Assembly: GCF_002930645.1 (NCBI RefSeq)
Contig: NZ_PSNW01000012.1
Coordinates: forward strand, 62,001-126,000
Direction of reading: 5' to 3'
Length of the DNA: 64,000 bases
Origin: Solimonas fluminis
GTDB taxonomy: Bacteria; Pseudomonadota; Gammaproteobacteria; Nevskiales; Nevskiaceae
Within the stretch, counting starts at the first letter, position 1. The number at the start of each line of letters is the position of its first letter. The position numbers and the translations under genes were made by a program. The notes under the pieces were generated by a model, which was not told the DNA's origin, did not search any database, and saw nothing but the letters and a program-made list of their open reading frames with translations. Below, piece by piece: positions 8,641-16,869 of this stretch.

Positions 8641-9744
8641 TCACCCCTCCACCTTCACATGCAGCCCCACCCGCTTCAACCTGACGCCGATGTCGAAGCG
8701 CATGGCCTCCGGCGCGCCCTGCGCGGCGGTCCAGGCATCGACGCTGGCACGGCCGGCGGCATCCAGCGCGCCATAGGCATCGAGCACCCGCTGCATCATC
8801 CACAGCGTGTAGGGCATCGCCGCGCGGCGGAAGCGCCCCTGCGCCATCGGGAATTCGATCATGCCCAGGGCGCGCGGCAGGCGTGCGCGGCCCGGCTTCA
8901 GCGTCTTGAGCGAGGCACGGACCTCGTCACGGATGCCTTCCAGCATCGGATAGAACTCGTGGAACACGGCATGCAGCAGCGGCGCCAGGGTCTCCGGGAT
9001 CGCGTCGTCCGGCAGGAAGTCTCCGCCGCGCACCCGAGGTGCGTTCATGCGCGCGATCCAGGCCTTGAGATGCGGGCGCGGCTCCACCAGGTGCTTCTTC
9101 GGCCAGGGGTCGCGGCCCAGGTGTCCGTACAGCGGGCCGATCAGGCCGAAGTCCGCCACCGAGGGCCGCGTGCCGAACAGGAAGGGCATGGCGGCGAAGT
9201 GCCGCTCCAGCGCGTCGAGCATGGCCTCGGTCCAGCTTTCCATCACGGCGCGCTGCTCCGGAATCACGCCCACCGCCGGCAGGTAGCCGCGCATCTTGTC
9301 GGCGACATAGGCGGCCAGGCGGTTCTTCACCGGGCGCGGGAACCAGGGCAGCAGGCCGTCGCCGCTGTCGGCCTGGAACAGCCGGTAGTTCTCCGGATAG
9401 ATCCAGCGGTAGTGCATCGCATGGGGAATCCACCATTCGTCCGCCCAGGCCTCCAGCAGCAGCGCCGCGATGCGCTGGCGCGGCGTGGCCGGCGTGACCG
9501 GCGCCTCCGGAAAACGCTGCTCGATGGCCGCGGCGATGTCCTTGGTGTCCTGCAGCCACTGCCCGTCAGGCGTCACCACCACCGGCATCACCGCCGCGCC
9601 GGTCTTGCGCGGGATCTTCCACATCAGCGTCAGCGCATCGACCGGGCGGTCCTCGAACGGCACGCCCTTGTAGCGCAGGTAGGCGCGGGTCTTCCCGCTG
9701 AAGTACGACAGGTGCCAGCCATGCAGCACATAGGGCTTGTTCAT
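8641..9744 (-). CDS. Glutathione S-transferase-like protein (3 of 3)
   Basis: 367 residues. It begins MNKPYVLHGWHLSYFSGKTRAYLRYKGV, sharing the YFSGK variant with gene 2, then has AVMPVVVTPDG with the cis-Pro and QDTKDIAAAIE (D-T for D-S). The helical half has TRPSVADFGLIGPLYGHLGRDPWPKK, very like the equivalent part of gene 1, and again the long C-terminal extension. I started at the ATG at 9744, with GGGGGA just ahead; an upstream start in the same frame would sit inside the operator. It is divergent from the DsbA-like gene across the palindrome at 9798. Confidence 0.8.
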   Translation of the reverse strand: MNKPYVLHGWHLSYFSGKTRAYLRYKGVPFEDRPVDALTLMWKIPRKTGAAVMPVVVTPDGQWLQDTKDIAAAIEQRFPEAPVTPATPRQRIAALLLEAWADEWWIPHAMHYRWIYPENYRLFQADSGDGLLPWFPRPVKNRLAAYVADKMRGYLPAVGVIPEQRAVMESWTEAMLDALERHFAAMPFLFGTRPSVADFGLIGPLYGHLGRDPWPKKHLVEPRPHLKAWIARMNAPRVRGGDFLPDDAIPETLAPLLHAVFHEFYPMLEGIRDEVRASLKTLKPGRARLPRALGMIEFPMAQGRFRRAAMPYTLWMMQRVLDAYGALDAAGRASVDAWTAAQGAPEAMRFDIGVRLKRVGLHVKVEG

Positions 9745-9797
9745 GTCCCCGCTCTCCCGGATCCGGTCGAGGCCGCTCGGGCGGCCTTCCATTGATA

Positions 9798-9812
9798 TTT
9801 ACACTATGTAAA
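9798..9812. promoter_or_regulatory. 15-bp operator TTTACACTATGTAAA (site B)
   Basis: TTTACA and TGTAAA are perfect inverted halves around CTA, and the 15-mer fits the same consensus as sites A and C. It is 54 bases before the third GST-like gene and 46 before the divergent DsbA-like gene. TTGATA just left of it (9792-9797) could be the -35 of the plus-strand promoter, which would place the operator in the spacer. Confidence 0.65.
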
Positions 9813-9857
9813 CTACACGACTGGACACGGTCAAGGACCCTGGAGACCATCGGCCCC

Positions 9858-11111
9858 ATGAACAGCACCCACCTGCCGCATGCCGGGCTGCCGCCCAGCC
9901 TCAAATCGCGGGTCACCGAGCGCATCGCCGGCTCGCAGGACCTGCTGGCCAGGCTGCGCGCCGGCCGCGAGCTGGAGCTGTACTACGAGGCGGGCGATCC
10001 GCACTCGCAGCTCTGCGCCGCCCTGGCCCGTCGCCTGCTGCCGCGCCTGGACGTCCCCCTGCGCATACGGCTGGTGCCCACCCCCAGCGCCGAAACCTAC
10101 CCCGAGGAAGCGCGCCAGCGCGCCTTCGCCGCCGCCGACGCGGCGCGCCTGGCGCCCTGCCACGGACTGCCCGCGCCGCTGCCGCTCTCTGCCGAACAAG
10201 CCCATCTGCTGCAGGCACGCCTGGCGGCCGCCGGGGAGGGCGCGGACTTCCTCGCCGCCGAGCAGGCCGCGCTGCGCGAGATGGGAGGCGGCAGGCCGCC
10301 TTCCGGCCCTGCGGCGAGCCCTGCGGCCGTCGCCGGACTGCTGCGGGCCAACGCGGAGCGGCGCCGCAAGCTGGCGCACTACCTGCCGGCGATGTGGCAG
10401 TACCGCGGCGAGTGGTTCTGGGCGCTGGACCGCCTGGGATTCCTCCAGGCGAGATTGCAAGCCGACGGGGTGCTGCGCGACGCCGCGCCGTTGTCGCGGG
10501 CGGACCCCTCGCAGTTGCCGGATGCCCCTGCGGACGACGGCACGCCGCTGGAATTCTGGTTCAGCTTCCGCAGCCCGTATTCCTATCTGGCCGCCGTGGA
10601 GCTGCTGCGCCGGCGCGAGGCCGGCCACCGGACGCCGCTGCAGGTGCGCCCGGTGCTGCCCATGGTGATGCGGGGCCTGCCGGTGCCCTCGATCAAGCGC
10701 CTGTACATCGTGCGCGACGTGAAGCGCTGCGCCGATGCGCAGGGCATCCCCTTCGGCCGCATCCACGATCCGGTGGGCGATCCGGCGCTGCGCCTGCTGA
10801 CCGTGTTCCCGGCGCAGGCGGACGCGGACACGCAGCTGCGCTACTGCGCCATTGCCGGCCAGAGCGTCTGGGCCGAGGGCCTGGATGCAGGCCGCGACGA
10901 AGTGCTGCGGAGCATCTACCAGCGCTGCGGGCTGGACTGGGCGCCCGCGCAGCAGAAGCTGGCGCGCGGCATCGACACGAAATACGCCGAGGACAACCGC
11001 GACGCACTGTTCGCGGCGGGGCTCTGGGGCGTGCCGAGCTTCCGTGCCGGCGGCTTCACCACCTGGGGCCAGGACCGGCTCTGGATGCTGCAAAAGGTAA
11101 CGGGGGCCTGA
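9858..11111 (+). CDS. Two-domain DsbA/2-hydroxychromene-2-carboxylate isomerase-like protein
   Basis: 417 residues in two parts. The C-terminal half (from about residue 225) is a clear DsbA-like thioredoxin domain of the HCCA-isomerase/kappa-GST type: LEFWFSFRSPYSYLAAVELL, where RSPYSY replaces Cys-x-x-Cys, ending in GLWGVPSFRAGG with the cis-Pro. The N-terminal half (LELYYEAGDPHSQLCAALARRLLPRL) looks like a decayed copy of the same fold, so the gene may be an internal duplication. Enzymes of this class use glutathione in aromatic-ring catabolism. The start at 9858 is chosen because earlier codons overlap the operator. Confidence 0.75.
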   Translation: MNSTHLPHAGLPPSLKSRVTERIAGSQDLLARLRAGRELELYYEAGDPHSQLCAALARRLLPRLDVPLRIRLVPTPSAETYPEEARQRAFAAADAARLAPCHGLPAPLPLSAEQAHLLQARLAAAGEGADFLAAEQAALREMGGGRPPSGPAASPAAVAGLLRANAERRRKLAHYLPAMWQYRGEWFWALDRLGFLQARLQADGVLRDAAPLSRADPSQLPDAPADDGTPLEFWFSFRSPYSYLAAVELLRRREAGHRTPLQVRPVLPMVMRGLPVPSIKRLYIVRDVKRCADAQGIPFGRIHDPVGDPALRLLTVFPAQADADTQLRYCAIAGQSVWAEGLDAGRDEVLRSIYQRCGLDWAPAQQKLARGIDTKYAEDNRDALFAAGLWGVPSFRAGGFTTWGQDRLWMLQKVTGA

Positions 11112-11123
11112 GAGGCCCCCGTT
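11099..11123. terminator. Terminator between convergent genes
   Basis: AACGGGGGCC and GGCCCCCGTT form a perfect 10-bp stem with a 5-base loop, and the stop codon of the plus-strand gene lies inside it. On the minus strand the stem is followed by ACCTTTTG, so it fits best as the terminator of the lipoprotein gene at 11176. Confidence 0.6.
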
Positions 11124-11175
11124 GTCCGCACCGTGGTTGCGCAGGCGGCGGCCCCGCCGCCACCCGCGCCCCGCC

Positions 11176-13875
11176 CTACCGCTTCTTCGGTGCCGTCATG
11201 GTGGAGGGCGGCTGCCGCACGATGAGCTTCCTCGGCGTCGGAACGCCAACCTCATAGCTGTCCCGCACCAGCGTGCCGTCGGCACCGATCTTGTACTGCA
11301 GGATGGTATTAAAGCCCGTGGCGGCATAGAGCCAGGCTTCGTTCGGGTTCACGGCGACATCGCCCAGCGCAGCGACGGCATAGCTGTACTGATGCACCAG
11401 GGAGCCGGTCTCGTCGATGGCAAAGGTGGCGATGCCCGGCTCGCCGTCATAGGAGCTGTAGCCGTTCGGCGCCACGAAGCTCAGGAACGCCGACTTTCCG
11501 GAGGGAGCCAGCGACAGGCCGCGGCCACGCTTGCCTTCCAGCGCCATCGGCGTCGCCATCGGCACGAGCTGACCGTCGGCGCTCACGATGTACTGCGACA
11601 CGGCCGCCGTGGAGGAGTAACCATAGCCGGCGTTGGTGACGTACACGTACTGTCCCGAGGGATGCGCCACCGCGTACTGGGGGTTTTCACCCGTGGCCGG
11701 AGTGCTCGGTTGCACCGTCAGCGAAGCATCCGCGTTGATCTCCAGGCTACGTACCAGATTCGCGTTGAAGTCGGGGACGTAGAGATAGGGCTCAGTCGGG
11801 TGAGCCAGTATGGAATAGGCCGAGGAGGAGGAGTTGCCAACGTCCGTCGGGGGCTTGGCATCCAGCGTCAGCTTGCCGTCGGTACCGATGGCCAGGCGCA
11901 CCACCCGGGTGGGATAGCCGGTCGCCACATAGAGCTGCCGCCCCTGCGGTTCCACAGCTGCACCTTGCGGATAGTAGCTGCCGATCGTCACGTAGTTGGG
12001 CTCCAGCGGCACCAGCGATCCGCCGGAATCGACCTTGAACTGGGAGATGGCGTACTGCCCCGACCCCACGGAATCCTGGTGAACCAGGTAGGCGAATTTC
12101 CCATCCGGAGTGAAAGTGAGGTCGCTGGGACGGAAGGCCGTCTGGACCAGCGGGGTGGACATCGGCTGCAGGCGGCCATCTTCTCCGGCGATGAACTGGT
12201 AGATGCCCGGGAAATCGTAGTCGCGGACCGCATAGGCGACCGCCGTGGCCGCTCCCACCCGGACCTCCAGGGCCGCCTGCTTGCTGGCACGGGCCAAAAC
12301 CGCGCGAACGCTGGTGTTGCCCGGTGCGAGCGGCCGCGCGAGACCCGCGTCGTCGCTGCTGAATTCCAGCACAGCCGGATCCGGCGAGCTCCAGGTGACC
12401 TCGGAAGTGACGGTCTCCTCGTAGCCGTGCGCGTAGGTGGCAAAGCTGTTGAAGCGCAGCATCGGACCGCCGGCGATCGGCGCCTGTCCGCCGTCGTCGC
12501 GCCGCACCGTCAGCGCGGTGACCGGCGAGTTCAGGTTCAGCGTCACCGGAATCGTCCAGCTGTTGCTGTAGGGATAGTAGTCGGTGTCCTGGTACAGGAC
12601 GATGCTGGCCTGGTGCGTGCCATTGGGCATGCTCGCCAGCGATTCGGCGGGAATGACCACCGAGATTTCCTTGGGCGGAGCGGTGGTGCCGCTGCCCGGC
12701 GAGGCCGTGAGCCAGAATGCATTGATGTAACCGACTCTCCATGAGATGGCGCTCGACGGCATCGTGCCGCCGAGATCGTCGGACACGATCAGCTTGCGCG
12801 TGCGCGCCGCCGCGGAGAGGTCGCTGCCGATATCGAACTGCAGCGACTCGGGCGTCAGCGTCAGCTGCGGGCGCGTCACCTCGAAATACACCGTGTGTCC
12901 CTGCTGGCGCCCTCCGGTGTAGGTGACCAGGACCGTACCGTAGTAGCCACCCGGCGACAGGCCGGCGGCCGAAACCGAATAGCCGACGGTGCCCGCTCCG
13001 CTGCCGCTGCTGGAAGTGCTGAGCCAGGACTCGCCGGACGAAGCCGTCCATTCCACGAAGGAGGACGTGTCCACCGAGAAGCTGCCGCTGACGGACGCGG
13101 TCGAACCGGCGACGGACCGCACGGTCGTCGAGTAGGGAGTCACCGAAAGCTGCGGCGCCGAAATGAACAGGTTCACGCCGAAGATCGCCCGGCGCCCTTC
13201 GCTGTCGGTCAGCGTGATGCTGCCGTAGTGAAAGCCCTCGGCCAGCCCGGCCGTGGAAACCGAGTAGCCGATCAGCTGCGATCCCGTGCCGCTGGTCTTG
13301 TCCAGGCTCAGCCAGGAGTAGCCGGACGCCGCGGTCCACTGCGCATTGTTCGACGTGTTCAGCGAGAAGCTGCCGCTCGACGGCGGCGCCCCCTGCACCA
13401 TGTTGACGGTGACCGCGACGGGCGAGGTGTCGAACCTGACCACCACCATGGTGATCGACAGGTCCGTGTAGCTGATGTCTCGGGCGTCTTCCAGGTATCC
13501 GCCGGACGGCACGATGCCGGTGAGGAAGCGCAGGGACGTGCGATAGGTGCCCGGTGCCATGCCCGAGGGATCGACTCGGATTTCGAAAGACATCCGGTCG
13601 CCACTGGGCATCCCGGTCTGCACTGCCGTCGCCCAGCTCACCGGAGCGACATTGGGGGCATAGCCCACCACGACACCCGAGCCCTCGAACTGCACCAGGA
13701 CAGGCTTGCTCGTTTCACCCTGGCCGGTACCGACATCGAAACTCATCGACTTGGTGGACAGCGAGATGGACGTCTTGGAACCGCCGCCGCCGCCACCGCC
13801 GCAGGCCGAGAGCACCAGGAGCATCAGGCTGCACAGCACCGCGCGCCAGCCGAGCACGCCGAAAGATTGAGACAC
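11176..13875 (-). CDS. Large lipoprotein with BACON-like repeats and a lactonase-type beta-propeller
   Basis: 899 residues. The N-terminus ends in lipobox LSAC with Cys at residue 25, followed directly by seven glycines, so the mature protein is a lipoprotein with a flexible tether. Residues about 150-400 hold repeated Ig-like units with the pattern W-T-A-S-G-x-S-W-L-S, G-T-G and G-Y-Y-G-T, as in BACON domains. A bacterial Ig-like segment follows. The last 330 residues carry blades such as LTFTPDGKFAYLV and LYVATG, as in the 6-phosphogluconolactonase-like propeller family. The role is unknown; adhesion or carbohydrate binding at the surface is a reasonable guess. The 290 bases upstream (13876-14166) hold no gene I can see. 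Confidence 0.8.
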   Translation of the reverse strand: MSQSFGVLGWRAVLCSLMLLVLSACGGGGGGGSKTSISLSTKSMSFDVGTGQGETSKPVLVQFEGSGVVVGYAPNVAPVSWATAVQTGMPSGDRMSFEIRVDPSGMAPGTYRTSLRFLTGIVPSGGYLEDARDISYTDLSITMVVVRFDTSPVAVTVNMVQGAPPSSGSFSLNTSNNAQWTAASGYSWLSLDKTSGTGSQLIGYSVSTAGLAEGFHYGSITLTDSEGRRAIFGVNLFISAPQLSVTPYSTTVRSVAGSTASVSGSFSVDTSSFVEWTASSGESWLSTSSSGSGAGTVGYSVSAAGLSPGGYYGTVLVTYTGGRQQGHTVYFEVTRPQLTLTPESLQFDIGSDLSAAARTRKLIVSDDLGGTMPSSAISWRVGYINAFWLTASPGSGTTAPPKEISVVIPAESLASMPNGTHQASIVLYQDTDYYPYSNSWTIPVTLNLNSPVTALTVRRDDGGQAPIAGGPMLRFNSFATYAHGYEETVTSEVTWSSPDPAVLEFSSDDAGLARPLAPGNTSVRAVLARASKQAALEVRVGAATAVAYAVRDYDFPGIYQFIAGEDGRLQPMSTPLVQTAFRPSDLTFTPDGKFAYLVHQDSVGSGQYAISQFKVDSGGSLVPLEPNYVTIGSYYPQGAAVEPQGRQLYVATGYPTRVVRLAIGTDGKLTLDAKPPTDVGNSSSSAYSILAHPTEPYLYVPDFNANLVRSLEINADASLTVQPSTPATGENPQYAVAHPSGQYVYVTNAGYGYSSTAAVSQYIVSADGQLVPMATPMALEGKRGRGLSLAPSGKSAFLSFVAPNGYSSYDGEPGIATFAIDETGSLVHQYSYAVAALGDVAVNPNEAWLYAATGFNTILQYKIGADGTLVRDSYEVGVPTPRKLIVRQPPSTMTAPKKR

Positions 13876-14166
13876 GGACTTCCCCCAAAGGAAAACGCTA
13901 CGGACGGATGATGTCGGCGAAGCCGGCGCGGCACGCTTCCCTGTTGGCCGGACACGGCGCCGTTCCCTGGTCGGCCCCGCTCCTGCCCGTGCCCCGACGA
14001 ATCCGCGATGCGGCGCAGGTTCCGCACCGCATCTTCATGAGCAGTGTTCCAGAACCGCAAGCGACTGAAAAGAGAAAAGAAAACAAGACGGATGAATCAG
14101 GTTTCATCTTCACGAATGGCGATGCAGGACGCCCGAAAGCGTGACCGGGTCGGCAGTTTGGCGGCC

Positions 14167-14736
14167 CTATCGGAGCGGCGTGGTGCCGGTCCCCAGCAGG
14201 GGCGCAAGTTCCGCCCAGGCCGTTTCCGCGGAAACGGGCAACGGCAGGTCCAGCCCGAGGCCGGGCACCCGCAGCCGCCCTCCACCGGCGCTGCCGGCCA
14301 GCAACCGCGCCGGATCGTCGATGAGGCGGCGATAGCGCTTGCGGAAGTCGCGGTACTTGTCGCGGCTCACCACGAGGCCGCCGGCAGCGGTGGCCGCGCG
14401 CAGCATCAGGCCGTCGGCGCGCTTGCCCGAGGGCACCTCCACGCAGAAACGGGAATGTTCCAGCAGGCGCTCGTACAGCGCCCTCTCGTCACCCAGCCGG
14501 TAGCGCGTGTTGGCGTCGAAGTACAGCTGCACCTCGCGCCCCTGGGCCAGCAGTTGCGCCAGCAGCGCCAGCGGCGCGCGCAGGGACGGCGGATGGCCGT
14601 TCCAGTAGGCCAGGTTGAGCGCGTCGATGAAGATCCGCGGCGGACCGGGCGGCGCCAGCGCGGCGGCCCCGGCCGCGGGCAGGCGCAGGACCCGCCCGCG
14701 CCACCAGGCGGCCAGACGGGCCAGCAGGGCCTTCAG
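14167..14736 (-). CDS. NYN/Zc3h12a-like ribonuclease domain protein with a non-standard start
   Basis: The reading frame encodes IFIDALNLAYWNG (the first acidic strand of PIN/NYN nucleases), VQLYFDANTRYRL with a second acid, and ADGLMLRAATAAGGLVVSRDKYRDF with the last Asp residues, as in Zc3h12a-type RNases. No ATG, GTG or TTG lies between the domain start and the upstream gene. A GTG at 14532 would cut off the catalytic first strand. A CTG at 14736, overlapping the stop of the alcohol dehydrogenase, gives a sensible N-terminus (KALLARLAAWWRG) and is my preferred start. A sequencing frameshift is the alternative. Total length would be 189 residues. Confidence 0.6.
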   Translation of the reverse strand: MKALLARLAAWWRGRVLRLPAAGAAALAPPGPPRIFIDALNLAYWNGHPPSLRAPLALLAQLLAQGREVQLYFDANTRYRLGDERALYERLLEHSRFCVEVPSGKRADGLMLRAATAAGGLVVSRDKYRDFRKRYRRLIDDPARLLAGSAGGGRLRVPGLGLDLPLPVSAETAWAELAPLLGTGTTPLR

Positions 14737-15791
14737 CCGGCGCCTGCCGGCGACAGCGAGGCCATGTCGATCACGAAGCGATAGCGCACGTCGGCCTTCT
14801 CCATGCGCTCGAAGGCCTCGTTGATCTGGTCCATGCGGATCATCTCGCAGTCCGGCAGGATGTTCTTGGCCGCGCAGAAATCCAGCAGCTCCTGGGTCTG
14901 CGCGATGCCCCCGATCAGCGAACCGGTGATGCGGCGGCGGCCGGAGACCATCGGCATGCTGGAAATCTCGGCCAGCGGGCCGAGCTGGCCGACGATGACG
15001 AAGGTGCCGTCGATGTCGAGCAGCGGCATGTAGGGCGTGACGTCATGCTTCACCGGCACGGTGTCGATGATGACGTCGAAGCTGGCCTTGGCCTTCTTCA
15101 TGGCGTCCTTGTCCGCGGACACCAGCAGGCGGTGCGCGCCCAGCGCCAGCGCATCGGCCTGCTTGTCGGGCCTGCGGCTCAGCACCGTCACATCCGCCCC
15201 CAGCCCCACGGCGAGCTTCACCGCCATGTGCCCGAGACCGCCGAGCCCCAGCACGCCCACGCGGGTACCCGGACCGACGTTCCAGTGGCGCAGCGGCGCA
15301 TAGGTGGTGATGCCGGCACAGAGCAGCGGACCGGTGCGCGCCGGGTCCAGGCCCGCCGGCACGCGCAGCACGAACTCCTCGCGCACGACCAGATGCTTGG
15401 CGTAGCCGCCGAAAGTGGGCTCGCCGGTGACGCGGTCCTTGCCGTTGTAGGTCTGGGTGTTGCCCAGGCGGCAGAGCTGCTCCTCCCCCTTCTGGCACTG
15501 GTCGCATTTCTGGCAGCTGTCCACCATGCAGCCCACCGCCACGGAGTCGCCGGGCTTGTAGCGCGTGACGCCGCTGCCCACCGCGGTCACGCGGCCGACG
15601 ATCTCGTGCCCCGGCACCGACGGATAGGTGCTCCAGCCCCAGTCGTTACGCGCCGTATGCAGGTCGGAGTGGCAGACGCCGCAGTAGAGGACTTCCATCG
15701 CCACATCGTTGGACCGCAGTTCGCGGCGCTCGAAGCTGAACGGGGCCAGGGGCGTGGTGGCGGCCTGGGCCGCGTATCCGATGGTCTTCAT
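14733..15791 (-). CDS. Zinc-dependent NAD(P) alcohol dehydrogenase, cinnamyl-alcohol-dehydrogenase type
   Basis: 352 residues of the medium-chain dehydrogenase family. Catalytic zinc ligands are in CGVCHSDLH and GHE; the structural zinc is held by four cysteines in SCQKCDQCQKGEEQLC. The nucleotide-binding turn is GLGGLGHMAV. Overall it resembles YahK/cinnamyl-alcohol dehydrogenases, which reduce a broad range of aldehydes with NADPH. The protein is cytosolic. Its stop overlaps the presumed start of the NYN gene, suggesting coupled translation. Confidence 0.9.
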   Translation of the reverse strand: MKTIGYAAQAATTPLAPFSFERRELRSNDVAMEVLYCGVCHSDLHTARNDWGWSTYPSVPGHEIVGRVTAVGSGVTRYKPGDSVAVGCMVDSCQKCDQCQKGEEQLCRLGNTQTYNGKDRVTGEPTFGGYAKHLVVREEFVLRVPAGLDPARTGPLLCAGITTYAPLRHWNVGPGTRVGVLGLGGLGHMAVKLAVGLGADVTVLSRRPDKQADALALGAHRLLVSADKDAMKKAKASFDVIIDTVPVKHDVTPYMPLLDIDGTFVIVGQLGPLAEISSMPMVSGRRRITGSLIGGIAQTQELLDFCAAKNILPDCEMIRMDQINEAFERMEKADVRYRFVIDMASLSPAGAG

Positions 15792-15891
15792 GGGCGGACT
15801 CTGTTCTGTGCAGGATCGGGATGCCGGCCGCGGGGCGGCCAGCTTCGAGAGCTTATCGCAGAAATTCAGGCCCTTGCAGGCGCTCCTGCGG

Positions 15892-16242
15892 CTAGGCGCC
15901 GACCTGCGTGGCGGCGCCGTTGCCGCGGCGGCGCTGCTTCTTGTCCTTGACCTCGGCCTTGCGCGCGGCGGCCTGCTCCTTGTGCGTGGGCGTGGTCAGG
16001 TTCGAGAGCTTGTGGCCGATCTGAGCCACGCCGTCCTTCAGCGTGCGCTGCAATTCCTCCTTGGTGTTGGCCAGCACCTGGGCGGTCTGGTGCCCACCCT
16101 CCACGACGACGCTCCTGGCGGCCTGGAGGGTCTGCGCGCCGGTCTGGATCACGTCCTTGCCATGGGCGCCGATCAGCTCCACCTTCCCCTTGGCCTCGAC
16201 GACAGCATCCTTGACGGTTTCGACGATCTTGTTGGCGCTCAT
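15892..16242 (-). CDS. Small phasin-like helical protein
   Basis: 116 residues, almost entirely amphipathic helix: VKDAVVEAKGKVELIGAHGKDV repeats small and charged residues, and the final 25 are basic with KDKKQRRRG. The composition resembles phasins and polyhydroxyalkanoate-granule-associated proteins with a lysine-rich tail that may touch DNA. No phaC or other polyester gene is nearby, so the assignment is tentative. A good ribosome site (AGGAG) precedes the ATG. Confidence 0.6.
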   Translation of the reverse strand: MSANKIVETVKDAVVEAKGKVELIGAHGKDVIQTGAQTLQAARSVVVEGGHQTAQVLANTKEELQRTLKDGVAQIGHKLSNLTTPTHKEQAAARKAEVKDKKQRRRGNGAATQVGA

Positions 16243-16394
16243 CCTTGAACTCCTGGTGAATGGGAAGTACCTGCCGATTGCAGGCCCAGCGTATAGACCG
16301 GCGCTCCCCGGCCGAGTTCAGGGAGGCCATATTCCGCCGGAAATCAGCAGGATCGCTGCCCTGCCCGCCTGCCGCCCTCGACAGGCGGGCCAAT

Positions 16395-16415
16395 ATGTAT
16401 CATTGTTTGTTACAT
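16395..16415. promoter_or_regulatory. AT-rich inverted repeat before the Rrf2 gene
   Basis: ATGTA and TACAT face each other across 11 bases of AT-rich sequence, the right half touching the start codon at 16414. This may be the autoregulatory site of the Rrf2 protein. Confidence 0.3.
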
Positions 16416-16869
16416 GAAAAAGGACAGCAAGCTCTCCTCGGTCCTGCACGTGCTGCTGCACATGGCGCACAGCGACCGGCCGCTCACCTCGGACGAACTC
16501 TCCGGCTACCTGCAGACCAATCCGGTGGTCGTGCGGCGCACGCTGGCCGGCCTGCGCGAGCTGGGCTATGTCGAGGCCGTGAAAGGCCCCGGCGGCGGCT
16601 GGACGCTGGACTGCGACCTGGCGCAGGTGACGCTGCGCGACATCTACGACGCCGTGGGCTCGCCCGGCGTCTTCGCCATGGGCCATCGCGAGGAGAACCC
16701 GCAATGCCTGGTGGAGCAGGCCGTCAACGGGGCGCTGGACCAGGCCTTCCGGGAAGCCGAGGCGCTGCTGATCAGGCGATTGTCCGGCGTCACGCTGGCC
16801 GATCTCTCCGCCGACTTCAACCGGCGCTACCAGGCGCATCCGCGCAGGAAGGCTCCCCATGCACACTGA
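16414..16869 (+). CDS. Rrf2 family transcriptional regulator
   Basis: 151 residues. The N-terminal winged helix has LTSDELSGYLQTNPVVVRRTLAGLRELG and the wing KGPGGGWTLD, both standard in Rrf2 proteins. The protein has only two cysteines, spaced unlike the three-Cys cluster of IscR or NsrR, so an Fe-S cluster is unlikely. Rrf2 members of this kind respond to thiols or other small molecules. It overlaps the flavoprotein gene by 11 bases, and this pairing of Rrf2 with a thioredoxin-reductase-like oxidoreductase is common, so it probably controls that gene. Confidence 0.85.
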   Translation: MKKDSKLSSVLHVLLHMAHSDRPLTSDELSGYLQTNPVVVRRTLAGLRELGYVEAVKGPGGGWTLDCDLAQVTLRDIYDAVGSPGVFAMGHREENPQCLVEQAVNGALDQAFREAEALLIRRLSGVTLADLSADFNRRYQAHPRRKAPHAH

